A stretch of DNA of 64,000 nucleotides from NCBI RefSeq assembly GCF_030655665.1, contig NZ_JAUSPQ010000004.1, positions 34,948 through 98,947 on the forward strand. Reading direction: 5' to 3'. Shown piece by piece: positions 9,338 through 17,547 of the stretch. This DNA comes from Methanocorpusculum sp. Its GTDB lineage: Archaea; Halobacteriota; Methanomicrobia; Methanomicrobiales; Methanocorpusculaceae. The notes under the pieces were generated by a model. It saw only the letters and a program-made list of their open reading frames with translations, made no database searches and had not been told where the DNA came from. The position numbers and the translations under genes are program-made. Numbering within the stretch: position 1 is the stretch's first letter; each line of letters opens with the position of its first letter.

Positions 9338-10678
9338 ATGGATCGCGATGCAAATATCAGAGTAGCCGACTTCGAAGAAGTGGATCTCGGACTTTCCAGA
9401 GAAGAGGTCGTTGCCGAGGCAAAACGGTGTATCCAGTGTAAAAAACCGAAATGCATCAGTGGATGCCCGGTGGGGATCGACATCCCGGCATTTATCCAGG
9501 CGATCGCCGACGAGAAGTTCCAGGATGCGGCGGATATTATCAAGAAGGACAACATGCTGCCGGCTGTCTGCGGACGTGTCTGCCCGCAGGAATCCCAGTG
9601 TCAGGGAGTGTGTATCCTCGGTAAGAAGGACACGCCAATCGCTATCGGCCAGCTTGAGCGGTTCGTTGCCGACGTTGAGCGAAAGAAAGGGGCGAAGTGC
9701 CCGAAATGTGCTCCGGCGACCGGCAAAAGAGTGGCGGTCGTCGGCTCGGGTCCTGCAGGTCTTGCCTGTGCTGCCGAACTCGCACGACGCGGTCATTCTG
9801 TAACGATCTTTGAGTCCCTGCATGAGGCAGGAGGCGTTCTGATGTATGGCATCCCGGCGTTCCGTATGCCAAAGGATATCGTGCAGTATGAGATCGATCA
9901 GGTGAAAAAACTCGGTGTCGAGATCAAAACAAACCATATCGTGGGCCGTTCGGTCTCGGTCGAGGAGCTTCTCACCTATAGTGCCGTGTTCCTTGGAACG
10001 GGCGCGGGCCTCCCGTACTTCATGTGCATTCCGGGAGAAAATCTGCCGGGCGTGTACTCGGCAAACGAGTTCCTGACCCGCGTGAATCTGATGGGGGCAA
10101 ACAAGTTCCCTGAAAACGATACGCCGGTAAAGGTCGGCAAAAAGGTCGTGGTCATCGGCGGCGGGAACGTCGCGATGGATGCGGCACGTGTCGCCCGGCG
10201 TATGGGCGCTGACGTAACGCTCATGTACAGGAGAGGCGAAGCAGATATGCCGGCAAGACTCGATGAAGTTCGTCATGCGAAGGAGGAAGGTGTCTCCTTC
10301 ATGACAGCGACGAATCCGATCGCTATCCTTGGCGAGAACAACGCCGTTTCCGGGGTCGAGGCCATCAAGATGGAACTCGGCACGACCGGAGACGACGGCC
10401 GCTGTTCTTTCTACCCGATAGAAGGAAGCGGGTTTGTGATCGAGGCGGATGTCGTGGTCGAGGCGATCGGTCAGGGACCAAACCCGCTTCTTCTCCGCAT
10501 GCTGCCCGAACTTACCCGAAACAGAAACGGCAGTGTTGCCGTGAACTGTCTGGGCGAGACGAGCATCCCCAAAGTCTATGCCGGCGGAGATGTCGCAACC
10601 GGAGCCGCGACCGTGATTCTCGCGATGGGGACCGCAAAAGAAGCGGCTATTGCCATCGATAAAAAGCTGAGAAAATAG
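9338..10678 (+). CDS. NfnB/GltA-like NADPH-dependent flavoprotein subunit (glutamate synthase small-chain family)
   Basis: 446 residues. N-terminal Cys-rich region for two 4Fe-4S clusters (AKRCIQCKKPKCISGCPVG, then VCGRVCPQESQCQGVC), a first Rossmann motif for FAD (VAVVGSGPAGLACA) and a second for NAD(P)H (VVVIGGGNVAMDAARVA), then VEAIGQGPNP and VYAGGDVATGAATV near the C-terminus. This is the glutamate-synthase small-chain/NfnB architecture. It starts directly at the stop of the NfnA-like gene, so the two are translationally coupled and probably form one complex. A role as homotetrameric glutamate synthase is less likely because of the NfnA partner. Confidence 0.85.
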   Translation: MDRDANIRVADFEEVDLGLSREEVVAEAKRCIQCKKPKCISGCPVGIDIPAFIQAIADEKFQDAADIIKKDNMLPAVCGRVCPQESQCQGVCILGKKDTPIAIGQLERFVADVERKKGAKCPKCAPATGKRVAVVGSGPAGLACAAELARRGHSVTIFESLHEAGGVLMYGIPAFRMPKDIVQYEIDQVKKLGVEIKTNHIVGRSVSVEELLTYSAVFLGTGAGLPYFMCIPGENLPGVYSANEFLTRVNLMGANKFPENDTPVKVGKKVVVIGGGNVAMDAARVARRMGADVTLMYRRGEADMPARLDEVRHAKEEGVSFMTATNPIAILGENNAVSGVEAIKMELGTTGDDGRCSFYPIEGSGFVIEADVVVEAIGQGPNPLLLRMLPELTRNRNGSVAVNCLGETSIPKVYAGGDVATGAATVILAMGTAKEAAIAIDKKLRK

Positions 10679-10752
10679 ATTCTCAGACTTTGTTCTTTTT
10701 TACGTTTGATCGGAGCAAACCGACGCAGAGCCTCATTTTCATTCGGGCTGAC

Positions 10753-10790
10753 TGACCCAAACACAAGACTGAATATTCAGTGACCCAAAC
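10753..10790 (+). promoter_or_regulatory. Palindrome flanked by direct repeats upstream of trmJ-like gene
   Basis: A perfect 14-bp palindrome ACTGAATATTCAGT (10768-10781) lies between two copies of TGACCCAAAC (10753-10762 and 10781-10790), 9 bases before the ATG at 10799. It may be an operator, or the A+T centre of the palindrome may act as a promoter element. No regulator can be assigned. Confidence 0.4.
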
Positions 10791-10798
10791 GAAAGATA

Positions 10799-11590
10799 AT
10801 GCATCTCCCAACAACCCAGTCTTCCTCAGAAAAACCCAATAAAGATCCTCTGCAGATCGACATCGTGCTGGTGGAACCGCTGTACGAAGGAAACATTGGA
10901 TTCACCGCCCGCGTGATGAAAAACTTCGGCTTTCATAATCTCGTTCTCATCAACCCGCCCAAACTCAGCATGGAGGCCGAAGCCCGTGCAGTTCATGCAA
11001 AAGATGTTTTGGAAAATGCTGAACGGATCACTCTCGACGAGGTCTTTGCGAGGAGCAATATCTGTATTGCGACAACCGGCGGTCTCGCAAAATCCGTCAC
11101 CTGTCCCATGCGGATGCCGTATTACTCGGTCGCCGAACTCCGCGAGATGATCAAAGACGTTGACGGCAGGATCTCTATCCTCTTCGGCAGAGAAAACTGG
11201 GGACTCAACAACGAAGAGATCGCACGGTGCGATATCGTCTGCACGATACCGACAGACGAAGAATACCCGATCCTTAACATCTCCCACGCAGTAGGCATCG
11301 TTTGTTATGAACTCGCCCATCTCCAGCGTGGCAAGTATCAGCTCGCAAGCAAAATCGAGATGGAATCACTTTACGCCCACCTTGGACGATTCCTGGAAGG
11401 GATCCGGCACCCGGTCGAGAAACGCGAGACGACCCTTCTCCTTGCGCGAAGGGTCCTTGGACGAACCAAACTCACCGTTCGTGAAGCAAGCACGCTTCAC
11501 GGGATCCTGCGCAGGACCGAGTGGCATCTCAAACATCCGGGTCAGGCATATGACGCGGAAGAGAGAGAGTACTGGGACGGCAAAGAATAA
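10799..11590 (+). CDS. trmJ: SpoU-family RNA methyltransferase, TrmJ-like
   Basis: 263 residues. The SPOUT domain (about 18-175) has the family blocks VLVEPLYEGNIGFTARVMKNFG, LVLINPP, ILFGRENWGLNNEEI and ILNISHAVGIV; the trefoil-knot SAM site is formed by the last two. A helical C-terminal extension of about 85 residues fits archaeal TrmJ, which 2'-O-methylates position 32 of tRNA. No RNA-binding N-terminal domain is present. The gene stands alone before tRNA-Gly. TrmJ is the best match, but a related rRNA or tRNA 2'-O-methyltransferase cannot be excluded. Confidence 0.8.
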   Translation: MHLPTTQSSSEKPNKDPLQIDIVLVEPLYEGNIGFTARVMKNFGFHNLVLINPPKLSMEAEARAVHAKDVLENAERITLDEVFARSNICIATTGGLAKSVTCPMRMPYYSVAELREMIKDVDGRISILFGRENWGLNNEEIARCDIVCTIPTDEEYPILNISHAVGIVCYELAHLQRGKYQLASKIEMESLYAHLGRFLEGIRHPVEKRETTLLLARRVLGRTKLTVREASTLHGILRRTEWHLKHPGQAYDAEEREYWDGKE

Positions 11591-11646
11591 GCAAAAAATG
11601 GGGTTCTGGGCAAGCTCTCAGAACTCCAAATCGAATCCTTTTAATG

Positions 11647-11652
11647 TTTATA
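11647..11652 (+). promoter_or_regulatory. Box A (TATA) element for tRNA-Gly
   Basis: TTTATA lies about 24 bases upstream of the first tRNA base, the spacing expected for an archaeal TBP site. Confidence 0.7.
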
Positions 11653-11672
11653 CGTCCTTGTAATTAGTGCAA

Positions 11673-11744
11673 GCATCGATAGTGTAGTGGTTATCACTAG
11701 GCGTTGCCAACGCCTAAACTCGGGTTCGAGTCCCGGTCGATGCA
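11673..11744 (+). tRNA. tRNA-Gly(GCC)
   Basis: 72 bases fold into a full cloverleaf: acceptor GCATCGA/TCGATGC, D arm around GTGTAGTGGTTATCAC, anticodon stem AGGCG/CGCCT with loop TTGCCAA giving anticodon GCC, and T arm with GTTCGAG. Discriminator is A at 11744; CCA is not encoded. A T-rich stretch follows at about 11746-11756. Confidence 0.95.
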
Positions 11745-11789
11745 TTCTGTTTTTTGGTGATTTAAAATGATTTTTCTGTCAGGACCGAT

Positions 11790-12233
11790 ATGTCGATAGT
11801 TCTTCTCGGGATCGGCAATCCGCTTCACGCAGATGACGGGGCGGGACCCCGGCTTGCGGATATGCTTGAGGGCGTTTCCGGCGTGACCGCATTCAACTGC
11901 GGGACTGCTCCGGAGAACTTCACCGGACTTGTGCGCAAACTCAATCCCGAGCTGCTGATCATCGCAGACGCCGCAGAGATGGGACTTCCGGCAGGATCGG
12001 TCCGGATCATCCCGCCGGAAAATATCCATGACACTTCTGTCGGGACGCATACGCTTCCTCTGTATCATCTGGTCGATTTTTTAGCCGAACCCTCACGGAA
12101 AATCGTGATTATCGGCATCCAGCCGGCAAGTCTTGGATGGGCAGATCACGTGAGTGACCCGGTTGCGTCGGCATTAAACGAAATTAAGATGATGATTGCC
12201 GAAAACAACCTGCTGAAAATCCCTGTTTTGTGA
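11790..12233 (+). CDS. Hydrogenase maturation endopeptidase (HycI/HyaD family, peptidase A31)
   Basis: 147 residues. GIGNPLHADDGAGPRL carries the nickel-sensing Asp, DAAEMGLPAG the second conserved acidic residue and VGTHTLPL the conserved His. Such enzymes clip the C-terminal peptide of a NiFe hydrogenase large subunit after nickel insertion. No hydrogenase gene is in the window, so its partner (F420-reducing or energy-converting hydrogenase) is unknown. A box A-like GATTTAAAATG centred about 26 bases before the ATG and no Shine-Dalgarno suggest a leaderless mRNA. Confidence 0.85.
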   Translation: MSIVLLGIGNPLHADDGAGPRLADMLEGVSGVTAFNCGTAPENFTGLVRKLNPELLIIADAAEMGLPAGSVRIIPPENIHDTSVGTHTLPLYHLVDFLAEPSRKIVIIGIQPASLGWADHVSDPVASALNEIKMMIAENNLLKIPVL

Positions 12234-12286
12234 TTTCGCGTAAAGATAAAGTTAATCACTGTCGAAAAACAGAAAGTAATACAATC

Positions 12287-13189
12287 ATGTCCGACATTAC
12301 GGTCCCCCTCGACGTCCCCCTTGCCATGCGGGACATATATCTTTCCAATTATGATCTGATCACTGCCGGATCCGGTCGCCTGATGCTCTTTGCCGGAGAT
12401 CAGAAAATAGAACACTTGAACGACGATTTCTACGGTGCAGGGATCTCCGAAGATGATGCTGATCCTGAACATCTCTTCCGCATCGCATCCAAAGCAAAGA
12501 TCGGCGTTCTCGCGGCTCAACTGGGACTCATCGTGCGGTATGCCGGAGACTACCCTTCCGTTCCCTATCTCGTGAAGATGAACTCCAAGTCGCATCTGGT
12601 AAACGTTTCCCAGAAAGACCCGGTCTCCCCGCAGCTGTGGAGTGTTGAGCAGATCGCTGATATCGCTGAAGAGTCCGGAATAAAGATCGCCGGTGTGGGC
12701 TATACGATCTACCTCGGCAGCGAAAACGAAGCCGATATGCTCGCTGAAGCCGCCCAGATCATCAACGAAGCACACTTCTACGGCATGGTCTGTGTGCTCT
12801 GGATCTATCCGAGAGGAAAAGCCGTTGGTGACGAGAAGGATCCCCACCTCATCGCCGGAGCGGCAGGTGTCGCCGCATGTCTCGGCAGCGACTTCGTCAA
12901 GGTCAACGCACCCAAAAAAGATGGAAAGTCCTCGCCCGAACTCCTCAGGGAAGCGGTTCGTGCCGCCGGCCGCACGAAACTTGTTTGTGCAGGGGGCTCG
13001 GTCACCACGGAAGAGAAGTTCCTCAGCGAACTCTATGACCAGATCCATGTCGGCGGAGCATCCGGAAACGCAACCGGCAGAAACATCCACCAGAAATCTC
13101 TGGATGATGCAGTCAAATTCTGCAATGCGATCTATGCGATCACTGTGGAAAATAAAAGCGTGAGCGACGCAATCGCTCTTCTCAAATAA
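12287..13189 (+). CDS. Class I (DhnA-type) aldolase, fructose-bisphosphate aldolase family
   Basis: 300 residues from the ATG at 12287; the upstream extension of the frame overlaps the protease gene and has no family similarity. The TIM-barrel motifs LMLFAGDQKIEHLNDDF, LVKMNSKSHLV, LWIYPRGKAV and ACLGSDFVKVNAPKKDG are present; the Lys in the last block is the likely Schiff-base residue. Archaeal members act as fructose-1,6-bisphosphate aldolase in gluconeogenesis; a related subgroup makes an aromatic-amino-acid precursor (ADTH synthase). I favour a sugar-phosphate aldolase. Single-gene unit. Confidence 0.75.
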   Translation: MSDITVPLDVPLAMRDIYLSNYDLITAGSGRLMLFAGDQKIEHLNDDFYGAGISEDDADPEHLFRIASKAKIGVLAAQLGLIVRYAGDYPSVPYLVKMNSKSHLVNVSQKDPVSPQLWSVEQIADIAEESGIKIAGVGYTIYLGSENEADMLAEAAQIINEAHFYGMVCVLWIYPRGKAVGDEKDPHLIAGAAGVAACLGSDFVKVNAPKKDGKSSPELLREAVRAAGRTKLVCAGGSVTTEEKFLSELYDQIHVGGASGNATGRNIHQKSLDDAVKFCNAIYAITVENKSVSDAIALLK

Positions 13190-13317
13190 TACCCTCTTTT
13201 CTTTACATTTTTTTGGAATGCACAGCGCAGCACGGACCCCGGGCTGATGTATACCCAGTTCCCTTAATTACCAAAAAAGTACAATAATACATCATTATGA
13301 ATGATGCGGAGGTTATG

Positions 13318-14799
13318 ATGAACCCGAATGATTTGGTACAGTTTCTGAAAAAAAGTCCGGAGTATTTCACAAAAGACGACATCCTCCGTTTCTGTGAAGA
13401 AAACCATGTTGAAATGGTCAACTTCCGCTACGCTGCAGGCGACGGGAAACTCAAGACCCTGAATTTCGCCGTCTCGTCAAAGGAGTATCTCGACACCATC
13501 CTCTCCGATGGTGAGCGTGTTGACGGCAGCAAACTCTTTTCCTTCATTGAAGCACCAAGTTCCGATCTCTTTGTCGTTCCAAGGTACGGCACAGCTTTCA
13601 TGGATCCTTTCGCAGGGGTCCCGACGTTAAACATCCTTTGTTCCTACTACGACAGTACCGGACATCCGCTTGCCTCTTCTCCAGAACATATTCTTCGTCA
13701 GGCAGAATCATCATTCAAGAAACACACCGGTATGGAATTCAAATGTCTGGGTGAACTTGAATACTATGTCATCTCCAAAGAGGATACATTCTACCACGGA
13801 AGCAACAGGACGGGATATCAGGAATCAGCCCCATTCTGCAAGTTTTGTGAGATGCGGACCAAAGCCTTGCTCATGATCACCCGGGCAGGCTGTAAGATCA
13901 AATACGGACACTCCGAAGTCGGCTCCTTCACCAAAGACGGCTACTATTATGAGCAGCATGAGATCGAGTTTCTGCCGACCAGTCCGGTCTTCGCCGTCGA
14001 ACAGATCCTCATTGCAAAATGGATCCTTCGTGTGCTCAGTGTCCAGTACGGTGTTGAAGTCTCCTTCGCTCCGAAAATCGCCATCAACAAAGCAGGTTCA
14101 GGTCTCCATATCCACATCCTCGCAGAGAAAAACGGTACAAACGTGCTGATCAAAGAGGGCGTGCTTTCCGACACGGCAAAGAGGATGATTGTCGGCATTC
14201 TGGATGTCAGCGACGCAGTGACCGCATTCGGGAACACTATTCCCGTCTCATATCTGAGACTCGTTCCCAATCAAAGAGCACCAACCTATATCTTCTGGGG
14301 AAACCACAACCGCTCGGCTGTGATCCGCGTACCGCTCGGCTGGATCGACTCGGCCGATATGGCTGCAGAAGCAAACTTTGGTCTCAAGAGAAAAACCGAC
14401 AAAGATGCCAAGCAGACCTTCGAATACCGTGTTGCAGACGGTTCGGCCAATATCTACGAAACGGTCGCCTGTCTGATCTGCGGAGCGATCCACGGTCTTG
14501 GTATGAACGGCGCTCTCACCAAAGCAGATGAACTCTACACGTCCAGAAACATTTTCGACGAGGAGTGCACGTCGTTCCTTAAAACGCTTCGGCAACTGCC
14601 GACCTGTTGTGCTGAATCAGCTGATGCCCTCATAGCAAAACGAAAAATGTTTGAAAGAGATGATATCTTCCCGCCGGGAGTCATCGATGCACAGGCAGAA
14701 AAGCTGAGAGCATATAATGACGAGACGCTTTCCGAAAGGATCATCCGCGACGAGACCCTGTTCATCGAATGCGTAGAGCACTACGTACACATAAACTGA
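13318..14799 (+). CDS. glnA: Glutamine synthetase-like protein, divergent
   Basis: 493 residues from the ATG at 13318, chosen because GCGGAGG lies five bases upstream; another ATG at 13297 has none. Active-site blocks of type I glutamine synthetase are recognisable: GELEYYV (metal Glu pair), EQHEIEFLP, AGSGLHIHI (ATP/metal His), NHNRSAVIRVP (glutamate/phosphate Arg) and FEYRVADGSANIYETVA. Several are altered from consensus, for example DGSK for DGSS and RVADGSAN for RxPDxxANPY. No adenylylation-site motif is evident. It may be a second GS-like ligase using another amine rather than the main ammonia-assimilating enzyme. The hypothetical gene downstream starts 9 bases after its stop. Confidence 0.75.
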   Translation: MNPNDLVQFLKKSPEYFTKDDILRFCEENHVEMVNFRYAAGDGKLKTLNFAVSSKEYLDTILSDGERVDGSKLFSFIEAPSSDLFVVPRYGTAFMDPFAGVPTLNILCSYYDSTGHPLASSPEHILRQAESSFKKHTGMEFKCLGELEYYVISKEDTFYHGSNRTGYQESAPFCKFCEMRTKALLMITRAGCKIKYGHSEVGSFTKDGYYYEQHEIEFLPTSPVFAVEQILIAKWILRVLSVQYGVEVSFAPKIAINKAGSGLHIHILAEKNGTNVLIKEGVLSDTAKRMIVGILDVSDAVTAFGNTIPVSYLRLVPNQRAPTYIFWGNHNRSAVIRVPLGWIDSADMAAEANFGLKRKTDKDAKQTFEYRVADGSANIYETVACLICGAIHGLGMNGALTKADELYTSRNIFDEECTSFLKTLRQLPTCCAESADALIAKRKMFERDDIFPPGVIDAQAEKLRAYNDETLSERIIRDETLFIECVEHYVHIN

Positions 14800-14808
14800 T
14801 TTGATAGT

Positions 14809-15285
14809 ATGGGACTTTTAGGCAACATTGAACGTGCACTTGGCGTCTGGTATCCGGACAAGGACACTGAGCCCGATGACGGAAATCCGCTGGTAGCTCT
14901 GGCGTTCCGTGATTATGTGATCAACAGGCTTGGAAGCAACTGGTCGGCGACCGGCCGCGAGGAGAGGGAGTTGGGTGAGCCCGATCTTCTTGCCCTCAGG
15001 AACGCCGACGAGGTCCGTTTCGATCTGGTCACCTGCTACCGGAGCCGGATGTTTATCGGTGAAGACGGCGAGGCGTATCTGCCGTGGACGACACAGGAGA
15101 TCTACGACAAATATCTTGCCTATGCAAAAGCTGAGGGAAATCCATTCTACGTCGTCTTCGGTCTGCACGGATTTGCCGATGTGCCGAAGTTCGTATTCGT
15201 CGTACCGCTTGAGGACGCAGTCATTGATCTGAAAAAAAGTGTTCTCCAGCAGTATGAGATCCAGCCCGGTCAAAAGCTGCTGTAA
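14809..15285 (+). CDS. Conserved-looking hypothetical protein
   Basis: 158 residues, not recognised. Acidic, soluble, with no signal or membrane segment. The stretch GEPDLLALRNADEVRFDLVT followed by VVFGLHGFADVPKFVFVVPL suggests an alternating alpha/beta fold, vaguely like a PD-(D/E)XK nuclease core but without the expected Lys. It starts 9 bases after the GS-like gene and is probably cotranscribed with it; codon use resembles that of the neighbours. Confidence 0.65.
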   Translation: MGLLGNIERALGVWYPDKDTEPDDGNPLVALAFRDYVINRLGSNWSATGREERELGEPDLLALRNADEVRFDLVTCYRSRMFIGEDGEAYLPWTTQEIYDKYLAYAKAEGNPFYVVFGLHGFADVPKFVFVVPLEDAVIDLKKSVLQQYEIQPGQKLL

Positions 15286-15452
15286 CTTCTCCAATCCCGC
15301 GCGGTCATCTGCGGTTCCGCGTGAAAACTTCTAAACCTCACAGATAAATCAACGACAAACCCTCTTTTTTCACTCTTCAGCCATTAATCACTCAGTGGCT
15401 TTCCAAAATTAAACCGATCGTGTTATATGTCAACACGTAGCATACTATTGAT

Positions 15453-15566
15453 ATGATATTAGGATTACCCGATATTACAGTTTTTGCTGTAGGCGGAGCC
15501 ATCATTTTATGTATCATCCTCCTACTGATTTGGGGCATTACATTCCCTAAGGAGAATGAAGACTGA
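15453..15566 (+). CDS. Small single-span symporter accessory peptide
   Basis: 37 residues, shorter than usual gene-calling limits. One hydrophobic helix (about residues 10-30, FAVGGAIILCIILLLIWG) with a charged tail PKENED. It ends two bases before the symporter start, and AAGGAG inside its last codons can serve as ribosome binding site for the symporter. Tiny membrane peptides encoded just upstream of sodium/solute symporters are a known pattern, annotated as symporter small accessory proteins; this one fits by size, position and topology. Confidence 0.7.
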   Translation: MILGLPDITVFAVGGAIILCIILLLIWGITFPKENED

Positions 15567-15567
15567 G

Positions 15568-17142
15568 ATGGCACTTGCTGAAGGAAGCACAATTATTACG
15601 ATAGCTCTCATCGCTGTTTACTTTGTAGTTTTACTAGGTATCGGCGTATGGGCCTCAAAGAAGATCAAAAATACCGAAGACTATATGCTCGCGGGCAGAA
15701 GTCTCGGGTTCTGGCTGTTTACCCTCCTGATCGTCTGTTCGATCTGCAGCGGTATGACCCTTGTTGGAACCAGCGGATTTGGTTTTGCATCAGGCTGGCC
15801 GGGCATCTGGGAACAGATTTTCGTTCCGCTGTCGGCAGCATTTTGTATCATATTCTTTGGATCGAAACTCAATAAGATCGGTAAAAAACACGGTTGCATG
15901 ACCGTTGTGGATTACTTTTCACTCAGATATGAAAATACGAGGGAGCTTCGTGCCCTCTCTGCTCTTGCAAGTATTGCTGTTTCACTGGTATATCTCGTCG
16001 GGCAGTATACTGCCATCAGTATCGTTCTGATCTGGGCGTTTGGTATTGAACACTGGCAGGCTCTGCTGATTGCAGGAGTCATTATCACCGCATATACTGT
16101 GATCGGCGGTCTGTATGCAGTCTCATGGACAGGACTCGTTCAGGGTCTGATCCTTATCTTTGGTGTGATCCTCGTAGCTCCGTTCATCCTGACCTATGCA
16201 GGCGGTCTCGAGCATATCAATACCGTTCTTGCAACGATTGATCCGAACCTGGTAATGCCCTGGTTCCCGTCGGGAAGTACCGCGGCATATGCCTACTGTA
16301 CACCTGAATATCTATTCTCATTTGGCGTACTGCTGATCGTGGGTCTCGCCTGTGCACCGCATGTTCTCTCGAACGTATTTGCTGCAAAAAAGACATCGTA
16401 CTTCAAGTGGGCGCCGATGGTGGCATTTCTGATCTACCTCGTGATCATGCTTCTCATTAAGATCTGCGGTATGGCTGTCAGATCCATGCAGGCCGACGGA
16501 CTCCTCTCGGGCATTGTGCCGGAGGGAGGACGGGTCGCAGACTTTGCACTTATGTACGGTATCCAGGCGTCAAGTCCAAGCATCCTGATCACCGGGCTTT
16601 TTGCGGTGATCGTGCTCTCGGCAGTCATGTCAACGACCGATCGGCTGATGCTGACGGTCGGAACGACCTTCTCCTGGGATATCTTCAAGACCATGCTCAG
16701 ACCGAAAGCAAACGAGCGTCAGGTGGTACTCGTGAGTCAGATCTGCGTTCTTCTCGCAGCCGTCATCTCGCTGATCCTTGCAATCAACCCGCCGGAGATG
16801 CTCGCATTCCTGATCTGGCTCGGTATCGGTCTGATGCTCAGTGCATTCGCCGTGCCGATGATCGCAGGCCTCTACTGGAGACGGGCGACCGCACAAGGCG
16901 CTATCGCCAGTATGCTGATCGGTCTGATCACCTGTCTCGCGTTCGGCGCTTACTACAACTTCGTAGAGAAACTGCCAATGCACTTCTCGATCTACTCACT
17001 GGCCTGTTCGATCGCCGCGATGATCATATTCAGTCTGCTGACGAAGAAGAACTCCGAGAAGGCACTTGACATGACCTACACAGGCATGTACCTTCATCCA
17101 AAGGATGGACCAACCTCTCTGACTGAAGAGTCAAAAGAGTAA
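15568..17142 (+). CDS. Sodium:solute symporter (SSS family)
   Basis: About 524 residues and 13 or so hydrophobic segments spread over the whole length. SSS features include the TM1-2 region VLLGIGVWASKKIKNTEDYMLAGR and YLVGQYTAISIVL. Start is either ATG 15568, adjacent to the small ORF's stop, or ATG 15556, which overlaps it; spacing of the AAGGAG at 15549-15554 is imperfect for both. Transports an unknown solute, perhaps an organic acid or amino acid, into the cell with Na+. It probably forms an operon with the 37-residue peptide. Confidence 0.85.
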   Translation: MALAEGSTIITIALIAVYFVVLLGIGVWASKKIKNTEDYMLAGRSLGFWLFTLLIVCSICSGMTLVGTSGFGFASGWPGIWEQIFVPLSAAFCIIFFGSKLNKIGKKHGCMTVVDYFSLRYENTRELRALSALASIAVSLVYLVGQYTAISIVLIWAFGIEHWQALLIAGVIITAYTVIGGLYAVSWTGLVQGLILIFGVILVAPFILTYAGGLEHINTVLATIDPNLVMPWFPSGSTAAYAYCTPEYLFSFGVLLIVGLACAPHVLSNVFAAKKTSYFKWAPMVAFLIYLVIMLLIKICGMAVRSMQADGLLSGIVPEGGRVADFALMYGIQASSPSILITGLFAVIVLSAVMSTTDRLMLTVGTTFSWDIFKTMLRPKANERQVVLVSQICVLLAAVISLILAINPPEMLAFLIWLGIGLMLSAFAVPMIAGLYWRRATAQGAIASMLIGLITCLAFGAYYNFVEKLPMHFSIYSLACSIAAMIIFSLLTKKNSEKALDMTYTGMYLHPKDGPTSLTEESKE

Positions 17143-17199
17143 CTTCTTTTTTTCACGCGATTTTCGCCAATCGTTTATTCCAATTCTTTTTCTGATCGC

Positions 17200-17304
17200 G
17201 GGGTGCGGGGACGCGACTGCGGGTTGGACGCTGAAAGCGGACGACCTCAGCGAAGCAAATCTCTGATTTGCGATCCGGCGCGGAGCGGCCCGCGGTGGGG
17301 GATC
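17200..17304 (+). repeat. Mosaic repeat, outer frame with inserted hairpin unit (left of SIR2 cassette)
   Basis: Starts GGGGTGCGGGG and ends GCGGTGGGGGATCC like the other filled copies. Contains hairpin 1 CGCT-GAA-AGCG (17229-17239) and hairpin 2 GCAAATC-TCT-GATTTGC (17255-17271). The corresponding right-hand copy is inverted at 21714-21789. Confidence 0.8.
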
Positions 17305-17306
17305 CT

Positions 17307-17482
17307 GACATTGTGGACCCATAAGATAAAACCAACCGCGAATCGGCGCGAATCCCGCCCTTCGGGCTCCCAGAATCGGATTTGCTTATCCTCACTCTCG
17401 CAAGCCTGCTCTGCAGTCTTGCTCCTCCCTCATCGGGAGCGTTCGGGCAAATCCTGTCGCCGCCCCAGCGGCTCCTCTGGGA
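17307..17482 (+). repeat. Repeat module B, left copy
   Basis: About 175 bp. An inverted, roughly 85%-identical copy (by eye) lies at 21476-21652 on the other side of the SIR2-type gene; a third copy with an insertion is at 49191-49292. Recognisable blocks are GCGAATCGGCGCGAATCCC, TCCCTCATCGGGAGCG and CGGGCAAATCCTGTCGCC. No ORF of its own. Confidence 0.75.
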
Positions 17483-17547
17483 GAAAACATAGACCATCTC
17501 ATTAAAAAAAGTTGAGGACAAAATAGTCCTGTGAATATCATCCGACA

